A DNA stretch of 64,000 bases from the NCBI RefSeq assembly GCF_900108035.1, contig NZ_FNVS01000014.1:52304-116303 (forward strand), read 5' to 3'. Each line of letters starts with the position of its first letter. Position 1 is the first letter of the stretch. The position numbers and the translations under genes are program-made. Shown here piece by piece: positions 58,291-64,000 of this stretch. The notes below the pieces were generated by a model. It did not search any database. It saw only the letters and a program-made list of their open reading frames with translations, and had not been told where the DNA came from. Source of the stretch: Parabacteroides chinchillae. GTDB lineage: Bacteria > Bacteroidota > Bacteroidia > Bacteroidales > Tannerellaceae.

Positions 58291-58369
58291 AGCGTGGGAG
58301 CCATCGTCTATTACCGCTTTGAGGCTCTCGACTGCCCACTCTTCAATAATAGAACAATGATCCCACGCT
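58291..58369. repeat. Inverted repeat pair in the decayed region
   Basis: AGCGTGGGA (58291-58299) and TCCCACGCT (58361-58369) are perfect complements around a 61-base loop. A second small hairpin CGCCG-TT-CGGCG is at 58265-58276. The stretch is more GC-rich than its flanks and may be a dispersed intergenic repeat or a structured RNA. Confidence 0.5.
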
Positions 58370-58410
58370 TTATGGATATATACAGTCCGCCTATCACTAG
58401 ACTGATTATA

Positions 58411-58451
58411 TAAAAAAAGGCTCATTCTCCTATGACAGATAAATGAGCCTT
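58411..58451 (-). terminator. Terminator of der
   Basis: 10-bp stem AAGGCTCATT/AATGAGCCTT (58451-58442 with 58426-58417), then a T tract on the minus strand, 18 bases past the der stop. Confidence 0.85.
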
Positions 58452-58469
58452 CCGTATTATATTATTTTG

Positions 58470-59783
58470 CTATTTTTCCCTAATAAATATATTGATCGGC
58501 GTACCGGTAAAGTCCCAGTTTTCACGTATCTTATTTTCCAGAAAACGTTTATACGGTTCTTTAATCCATTGCGGCAAATTACAGAAGAATACAAACGATG
58601 GTATACTTCCTGCAGGCAACTGGGTAATATATTTAATTTTGATGTACTTTCCTTTCCATGCCGGAGGCGGGTAATTCTCGATGATAGGCAACATAACTTC
58701 ATTCAACTTGGCTGTCGAAATACGTTTCTTACGATTATTATATACCTCTTTGGCTGTTTCCAGTACCTTTAAAATACGTTGCTTGGTAAGAGCTGAAATA
58801 AACAAAATAGGAAAGTCGGTAAACGGCGCCAGACGTTCACGGATTGCATTGGTATATGAGGTAATTACCTTCTGGCTCTTATCTTCCACCAAATCCCACT
58901 TATTTACACAGACAACCAAACCTTTCTTATTTTTCTGTACCAAAGAAAAGATATTCATATCCTGGCTTTCGATACCACGGGTTGCATCCAGCATCAAAAT
59001 ACATACATCCGAATTTTCAATAGCACGGATAGAACGGATCACAGAATAATATTCCAGATCTTCGTTTACTTTCCCTTTTTTACGGATTCCGGCCGTATCG
59101 ACCAGATAAAAGTTCAAACCGAATTTATTATACTTGGTATAAATAGAATCCCTGGTTGTTCCGGCTATATCAGTCACGATATGGCGATCTTCTCCGATAA
59201 AAGCATTTATAAGTGACGATTTTCCGGCATTCGGGCGTCCTATTACAGCAAGACGGGGTAAATCTTCTTCTAAAACATCAGGGGTATCCTGAGGCAAAGA
59301 AGCAATAATCTTGTCTAGTAAATCTCCGGTACCGGATCCGTTGATAGCAGAAATACAGTAAGGGTCACCTAATCCGAAAGAATAAAATTCGGCCGCCGCC
59401 GCATGCATTTCAAAGTTATCAGCCTTGTTTGATACAACAATAACAGGCTTTTTACAACGACGAAGTATTTCTGCAACTTCCACATCCAAGTCTGTGATAC
59501 CATTTAATACATCTACCACAAACAAGATAAGGTCTGCTTCTTCAATTGCAATGCCTACCTGTTTATTTATTTCTTCTTCAAAAACATCTTCCGAATTAAC
59601 TACCCATCCGCCCGTGTCAACAAGCGAAAACTCTCTACCTCCCCACTCCACTTTACCGTATTGACGGTCGCGGGTTGTACCTGCTTCCTCGTTTACAATG
59701 GCTTGTCGTGTGCCTATTAAACGATTAAACAGAGTGGATTTTCCTACGTTGGGCCTACCAACTATTGCTACTATATTTCCCAT
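58470..59783 (-). CDS. der: Ribosome-associated GTPase Der (EngA)
   Basis: 437 aa with two tandem GTPase domains, [14 protein letters not shown] and [14 protein letters not shown]. Each is followed by DTGG or DTAG and NKAD or NKWD, and a KH-like domain closes the protein. It acts in 50S subunit maturation. The start at 59783 (MGNIVAIVG) is preferred over TTG 59789. It is 13 bases after era. Confidence 0.97.
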   Translation of the reverse strand: MGNIVAIVGRPNVGKSTLFNRLIGTRQAIVNEEAGTTRDRQYGKVEWGGREFSLVDTGGWVVNSEDVFEEEINKQVGIAIEEADLILFVVDVLNGITDLDVEVAEILRRCKKPVIVVSNKADNFEMHAAAAEFYSFGLGDPYCISAINGSGTGDLLDKIIASLPQDTPDVLEEDLPRLAVIGRPNAGKSSLINAFIGEDRHIVTDIAGTTRDSIYTKYNKFGLNFYLVDTAGIRKKGKVNEDLEYYSVIRSIRAIENSDVCILMLDATRGIESQDMNIFSLVQKNKKGLVVCVNKWDLVEDKSQKVITSYTNAIRERLAPFTDFPILFISALTKQRILKVLETAKEVYNNRKKRISTAKLNEVMLPIIENYPPPAWKGKYIKIKYITQLPAGSIPSFVFFCNLPQWIKEPYKRFLENKIRENWDFTGTPINIFIREK

Positions 59784-59796
59784 AATCAAAATTTTC

Positions 59797-60690
59797 CTAG
59801 TCTAACTGATAACCAAAATTCTTCAGTATGTTATCACGGTTACGCCAGTCTTTCTCTACCTTAACAAACATTTCCAGGAAAACTTTCTTCCCGAAGAAGC
59901 GTTCGATATCCTTCCGGGCCATAGCTCCTACTTTTTTCAATGCTTGTCCTTTATGCCCTATGATAATTCCCTTCTGGGAATCACGCTCCACAATGATAAG
60001 AGCTTTGATATGGATCATTTCATCATCTTCTTTAAACAGCTCCACTACGGCTTCCACCGAATAAGGAATCTCTTTCTGATAGTAAAGAAGTATCTTCTCA
60101 CGAATAATCTCCGTTACAAAGAAACGGGCAGGCTTATCGGTCAGCGCGTCTTTTTCGAAATAAGGGGGAGAGTCGGGCATCAAATCCTCCACCCGTTGTT
60201 TCACGTAATCTATATTAAATTTCGAAAGCGCAGATATAGGTATAATCTCGGCTTTCGGAAGCAATTCCTTCCACTGGGCAACCAGTTTTTCCAGGTCTGC
60301 CTGATTTGTCTGGTCTATCTTATTTATCAATAAAAGAACAGGACAATCCACTTTCTGAACCTTCAGAAGGAATTCTTCATTCTTATCTACTGTTTCAATA
60401 ACGTCTGTCACATACAACAGAACATCGGCATCTCCCAACGCCGATTCGGAAAAATTAAGCATAGACTCCTGCAACTTATAATTCGGATGCAGAACTCCCG
60501 GGGTGTCTGAATAGACTATTTGCATATCCTCGGTATTCACAATTCCCATGATACGGTGGCGCGTAGTCTGCGCTTTCGACGTAATAATAGAAATACGTTC
60601 GCCCACAAGCCGGTTCATTAAAGTTGACTTACCGACATTCGGGTTACCGACAATATTCACAAATCCGGATTTATGCTTTCTTTCCATCAT
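59797..60690 (-). CDS. era: GTPase Era
   Basis: 297 aa. GTPase motifs [19 protein letters not shown] and NKID are followed by a C-terminal KH domain ([24 protein letters not shown]). It binds the 3' end of 16S rRNA during 30S assembly. The start overlaps the fabH stop by about 20 bases. Confidence 0.97.
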   Translation of the reverse strand: MMERKHKSGFVNIVGNPNVGKSTLMNRLVGERISIITSKAQTTRHRIMGIVNTEDMQIVYSDTPGVLHPNYKLQESMLNFSESALGDADVLLYVTDVIETVDKNEEFLLKVQKVDCPVLLLINKIDQTNQADLEKLVAQWKELLPKAEIIPISALSKFNIDYVKQRVEDLMPDSPPYFEKDALTDKPARFFVTEIIREKILLYYQKEIPYSVEAVVELFKEDDEMIHIKALIIVERDSQKGIIIGHKGQALKKVGAMARKDIERFFGKKVFLEMFVKVEKDWRNRDNILKNFGYQLD

Positions 60691-61675
60691 ATCCCCATTT
60701 TAAATAAATAGCTCCCCAGGTAAAACCGGCTCCAAAAGCCGCAAGAATAAGGTTATCGCCTTTCTTTAACTGATCTTCCCATTCCCATAAACAAATAGGG
60801 ATTGTTCCGGCACTGGTATTACCATATTTCTGGATATTGATCATTACTTTGTCCATATCCACGCCCAAACGTTTTGCCGTAGCATCAATGATACGCAAAT
60901 TAGCCTGATGGGGTACAATCCAAGAAATATCGTCATGTGTCAGATGATTGCGTTCTGCTATCTCTGCTGCAACATCAGCCATATATGATACGGCATACTT
61001 AAATACAACCTTGCCATCCTGATAAACAAAATGCTCCCGGTTATCCACCGTCTCATGGGAAGGAGGATAAGCCGAACCACCCGATTTCATAATCAGATGA
61101 GGATATCCAACTCCGTCTGTACGAAGAATCGTATCCATCACCCCTATTTCTTCGGTTGTAGGTTCCAGTAAAACAGCACCACATGCATCTCCAAACAGAG
61201 GGCAAGTAGTACGGTCCTGATAATTGGTTATTGACGTCATTTTATCTCCGGCAATTACAATCACTTTCGAATAACGTCCTGAACGTATATAATTAGCTCC
61301 TGTTTCAAGAGCATATAAAAATCCGGCACAAGCTCCTTGCAAATCAAATGTCATAGCATTCTTACAACCTGTATGGTAAGCTATAATAGAAGAAGTTGTA
61401 GGGAAATGATGATCCGGCGTAGTAGTAGCCGTTAAAATCACTTCGATTTCTTCCGGGTTTACATTTGTTTTTTCAAGCAATTGCTTCACAGCACCTATCC
61501 CCATATAAGAAGTACCTACCCCTTCTCCTTTTAATATGCGACGCTCTTTAATACCGACACGCGTCATTATCCATTCGTCATTTGTATCAACCATTCTGGA
61601 AATATCCTCATTTGTCAATACATCTTCCGGAACGAATCCTCCAACACCTGTTATTACTGCATTCATATTATCCAT
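60671..61675 (-). CDS. fabH: Beta-ketoacyl-ACP synthase III
   Basis: 334 aa; starts fatty acid synthesis by condensing acyl-CoA with malonyl-ACP. The catalytic triad is visible: Cys in [11 protein letters not shown], His in VPHQANLRI and Asn in [10 protein letters not shown]. Start at 61675 ([13 protein letters not shown]); 61666 is also possible and TTG 61684 unlikely. Confidence 0.96.
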   Translation of the reverse strand: MDNMNAVITGVGGFVPEDVLTNEDISRMVDTNDEWIMTRVGIKERRILKGEGVGTSYMGIGAVKQLLEKTNVNPEEIEVILTATTTPDHHFPTTSSIIAYHTGCKNAMTFDLQGACAGFLYALETGANYIRSGRYSKVIVIAGDKMTSITNYQDRTTCPLFGDACGAVLLEPTTEEIGVMDTILRTDGVGYPHLIMKSGGSAYPPSHETVDNREHFVYQDGKVVFKYAVSYMADVAAEIAERNHLTHDDISWIVPHQANLRIIDATAKRLGVDMDKVMINIQKYGNTSAGTIPICLWEWEDQLKKGDNLILAAFGAGFTWGAIYLKWGYDGKKA

Positions 61676-61722
61676 TATTTTCAAGCATAAAACAAAGACA
61701 ACACGTCTTCTGATTAAAAAAA

Positions 61723-61746
61723 AGCCCTAAAAATACTTTTAGGGCT
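61723..61746 (-). terminator. Terminator or attenuator between rpmF and fabH
   Basis: 10-bp stem AGCCCTAAAA/TTTTAGGGCT with a four-base loop and a long T run on the minus strand. It would stop most transcripts from rpmF before fabH. Confidence 0.8.
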
Positions 61747-61789
61747 ATTTCTTTAGTTTATCAAAAACCGCTCAAGTCCCGACAAACGT

Positions 61790-61975
61790 TTAAACGGCAG
61801 CTTCTTTTTCGATAGCTAACTTACCTCTGTAATAGCCGCATTCGCCGCATACAGTATGATAAAGATGCCATGCGCCGCAGTTTGGGCAAATAGCCATTGT
61901 TGGGGTTACAGCCTTGTCGTGAGTTCTTCTCTTGGCTGTTCTTGTCTTACCTTGTCTTCTTTTAGGATGTGCCAT
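61790..61975 (-). CDS. rpmF: 50S ribosomal protein L32
   Basis: 61 aa. It starts MAHPKRRQGKTRTAKRRTHD and has an intact zinc ribbon, CPNCGAWHLYHTVCGECGYY. It is 12 bases after the DUF177 gene, the usual partner in bacteria. Confidence 0.97.
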   Translation of the reverse strand: MAHPKRRQGKTRTAKRRTHDKAVTPTMAICPNCGAWHLYHTVCGECGYYRGKLAIEKEAAV

Positions 61976-61987
61976 GTTTTTATTTAT

Positions 61988-62578
61988 TTAATTGTTATCA
62001 TTTTCGATTAAGCCTTTCAGAGCATCCCAGCGAGGATCGGAAGTGTCAACATTAACTTCATCTTCCATAGTGATGTCTTCATCACCAACTTCCTCTTCAA
62101 ACTCTTCTTCCGAGTCATCCGCACTTCTGGCGGTATGTTTCTTTAATTTCGATGACATGGCTTTATTACATTTACCCGGAGCATGTACATGCTTCATAGG
62201 AATTGCTAAAGCAATAAACTCATATAGAAACCAAGCTAAATTAATAGCTCCTTCTTCCTCCGGTATCACTACCACTTCATCACTTTCTTCGGCATATTCT
62301 TTGCCAAATTTCACAACCAGACGATTGTGGGTATCAATAGGCAATTCCATATCATCCAGACAACGATCACACGGAACCATAACTACCCCTTCCATCTGGA
62401 AATTCATTTCAAACATCACAGAAGACCTCTTCACTGTCAGATGAACCTTTACTTTGCCCTTCTGAACCTGATCCCCATCAATGTCCACAAAAAACTTATT
62501 CTCCAACAAGTACTCAAATTCATGTACTCCCGGAGTGAGATTCTTCAAATCTACATTATATAAATTAAACTTTCCCAA
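61988..62578 (-). CDS. DUF177 (YceD-like) protein
   Basis: 196 aa. The family motif CDRCLDDMELPID is present, followed by an acidic C-terminal tail (EEEFEEEVGDEDITMEDE). YceD proteins are linked to 23S rRNA processing or accumulation. Operon order yceD-rpmF-fabH is widely conserved and is seen here. Confidence 0.92.
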   Translation of the reverse strand: MGKFNLYNVDLKNLTPGVHEFEYLLENKFFVDIDGDQVQKGKVKVHLTVKRSSVMFEMNFQMEGVVMVPCDRCLDDMELPIDTHNRLVVKFGKEYAEESDEVVVIPEEEGAINLAWFLYEFIALAIPMKHVHAPGKCNKAMSSKLKKHTARSADDSEEEFEEEVGDEDITMEDEVNVDTSDPRWDALKGLIENDNN

Positions 62579-62601
62579 AGCCTTTTAGTGTAAAAACCTT
62601 G

Positions 62602-62609
62602 CAAAGGTA
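62602..62609 (-). promoter_or_regulatory. Promoter element of the DUF177-rpmF operon
   Basis: TACCTTTG on the minus strand, 24 bases upstream of the DUF177 ATG. The -33 is not clear. Confidence 0.5.
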
Positions 62610-62666
62610 CGAAAAAACAAAATACAAATGCAACACCTTTGTAGTTATTTTTTATAATAAGCAAAA

Positions 62667-63824
62667 TTAGCCTTTGTATTTTCTAAGTTCTATACGAAAA
62701 GTCGTACCTTTTCCCAGCTCCGAATTTTTCACAAATATCTTTCCGCCATGATATGATTCAATTATACGTTTTACCAGGGAAAGACCTAATCCCCACCCCC
62801 GCTTCTTAGTTGTATAGCCTGGATTAAATACGGTCTTGAATTTAGACTTGGGTATACCTTTTCCCGTATCCGTCACATCTATCCGTACCACCTTGTCTTT
62901 TTCTTCTACCTGAAAAGAAATCTCGCCCTGTCCTTCCATTGCATCCACGGCATTCTTGGTCAGATTTTCTATTACCCAGGCAAAAAGTGAGTCACTCATC
63001 AGTACCAAAACCGGAGTATCTAAAAGATATGTATGTATCTTTACCTTGGAAGAAATACGCGTACCCATATAGCTCAAAGCAGAACGGATCGAATTATTTA
63101 TATCTACAGGTACAGGATCAGGGTTAGAACCTATTTTAGAAAAACGCTCCGCTATTGTCTCCAGACGTTTTACATCTTTCTCCATTTCACTTAATAAAGA
63201 GGGATCGATATCTTTTGTCCGGAGATACTCAACCCATGCGATTAAAGATGATATAGGGGTTCCTAACTGATGTGCAGTTTCTTTAGAGAGCCCCACCCAT
63301 ACTTTATTCTGTTCAGCCCGCTTTGTACTTGCCAAGGCAAGAAAAGCAATCAAAATAAAAACAAAAACAACTGTAAGCTGCGCATAGGGATAAATAAGCA
63401 AACGTTTCAATATAATAGAATCATCATAATATAAATACTGGTATGTTCCATCTTCCAAGTCTATAGGGATAGGTTGATTCTTTCCTTTCAGTTCGTGAAG
63501 TTTGTTTTTTAAAAAAGTGTCAACATCTTTCTCTGGCAGATCAATATTTTTATTAGCAATAACACTATCCTTTTCGTTACATAAAAGAACCGGTATAGAC
63601 GTATTACCTTGAATAATCCGCAATATCAGCTTCATATTCAAACTGGGATTCTCACTTGTCACGACACGGGTAGCCTCCGCCCATACTTCTATATTTTGAC
63701 GTTCTTCCTGTGCCAGATTTTTAATCAACATATCCGACACAACAACAGAAGCTATAGCAATCAGGATAGCAGCAAAAATAAAAACGAATTTAAGCCGTTG
63801 ACGAGAATCATAGATACTGCTCAT
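62667..63824 (-). CDS. Membrane sensor histidine kinase
   Basis: 385 aa. Two transmembrane helices (about residues 13-35 and 150-170) flank a periplasmic sensor domain of about 115 residues. The H-box is KETAHQLGTPISSLIAWVEYL, an unusual HQLGTP form found in Bacteroidetes. N-box NLTKNAVDAM and G-boxes DTGKGIP and GWGLGLSLVKR are complete. No response regulator is adjacent. Start at 63824; frame to 63920 crosses the 5S terminator. Confidence 0.93.
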   Translation of the reverse strand: MSSIYDSRQRLKFVFIFAAILIAIASVVVSDMLIKNLAQEERQNIEVWAEATRVVTSENPSLNMKLILRIIQGNTSIPVLLCNEKDSVIANKNIDLPEKDVDTFLKNKLHELKGKNQPIPIDLEDGTYQYLYYDDSIILKRLLIYPYAQLTVVFVFILIAFLALASTKRAEQNKVWVGLSKETAHQLGTPISSLIAWVEYLRTKDIDPSLLSEMEKDVKRLETIAERFSKIGSNPDPVPVDINNSIRSALSYMGTRISSKVKIHTYLLDTPVLVLMSDSLFAWVIENLTKNAVDAMEGQGEISFQVEEKDKVVRIDVTDTGKGIPKSKFKTVFNPGYTTKKRGWGLGLSLVKRIIESYHGGKIFVKNSELGKGTTFRIELRKYKG

Positions 63825-63904
63825 AACACATTCTTTTTCGAAATATACTGAACTATTAAAACGGCAAAATAACAAGAATATTATAACATTGGGCTTTCTC
63901 CAAT

Positions 63905-63939
63905 AAAAAAAGGAGTCCACTCAGATGAATGGACTCCTT
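63905..63939 (-). terminator. Terminator of the rRNA operon
   Basis: 10-bp stem AAGGAGTCCA/TGGACTCCTT with a 10-base loop, then a T tract on the minus strand, directly after the 5S gene. Confidence 0.9.
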
Positions 63940-63952
63940 CTCTTCTTTAAAA

Positions 63953-64000
63953 CGGCGGCTACCTACTCTTCCACTGTTACGCAGTACCATCGGCGCGACG
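63953..64000 (-). rRNA. rrf: 5S ribosomal RNA (3' part, cut by window edge)
   Basis: On the minus strand the sequence ends with GCCGATGGTACTGCGTAAC, then AGTGGAAGAGTAGG, then the closing CCGCCG. This is the 3' third of 5S rRNA and its terminal stem. The rest, with 23S and 16S, should lie to the right of the window. Confidence 0.88.

Noticed and set aside
58147..58425. 92-codon minus-strand reading frame
   Set aside because: Its start codon lies inside the der terminator stem and it runs through the inverted-repeat block and the signal-peptide fragment in another frame. No protein-like conservation is evident.

Overview
The window is a 64-kb piece of a Bacteroidales chromosome. The evidence is gene content (split SurA-type chaperones, OstA-like protein, DUF3098, SPASM/lipoprotein pair, GH95 and GH123-like glycosidases, OprP-like porin), moderate-to-low GC, and repeated promoters of the Bacteroidetes type (TTTG, about 19-20 bases, TAnnTTTG). 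The genus is probably Parabacteroides or a close relative, but that is inference from protein style and was not measured. No tRNA, CRISPR array, transposase or phage gene was seen. A partial 5S rRNA marks the end of an rrn operon at the right edge.

Layout. 1-10680 (minus): str/S10/spc ribosomal operon from rpsL down to a truncated rplF, with fusA and no tuf gene. 10681-11745: 1-kb gap holding tandem str promoters and a hairpin-rich element bounded by imperfect inverted repeats. 11746-26762 (minus): envelope-folding and housekeeping block (tig, clpP, clpX, recQ, guaB, three SurA/PpiC-type proteins, OstA-like protein, a small membrane protein, mutL). 27116-30874 (plus, with lptB on minus): RNA-binding protein, CPBP protease, MlaE/MlaF lipid transporter. 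31021-39086 (minus): metK, NlpE-like lipoprotein, folK, queA, truB, uppP, DUF3098, ftsX, miaB. 39087-40273: gap with a strong orphan promoter, hairpins and a gene remnant.

40274-47438 (plus): a small membrane protein, a succinate-type CoA-transferase, the phosphate system pstC-pstA-pstB-phoU and an OprP-like porin. PstC carries a PstS-like segment in its first periplasmic loop, no free pstS is nearby, and four 23-bp repeats lie directly upstream of the porin promoter. 47435-51755 (minus): GH95 alpha-fucosidase lipoprotein and an MsbA-like ABC exporter. 51848-56150 (plus): a compact operon of two related lipoproteins, a radical SAM/SPASM enzyme and a GH123-like glycosidase. I regard this as the most interesting system here. 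It matches the uncharacterised rSAM/lipoprotein association known from Bacteroidetes families, with a glycosidase added.

56138-58450: accessory patch with a small ORF, a two-gene GNAT acetyltransferase module resembling toxin-antitoxin layouts, and at least three decayed small secreted-protein genes whose lesions can be read directly. 58470-63824 (minus): der, era, fabH, rpmF, DUF177 and a sensor histidine kinase, then the 5S rRNA and its terminator.
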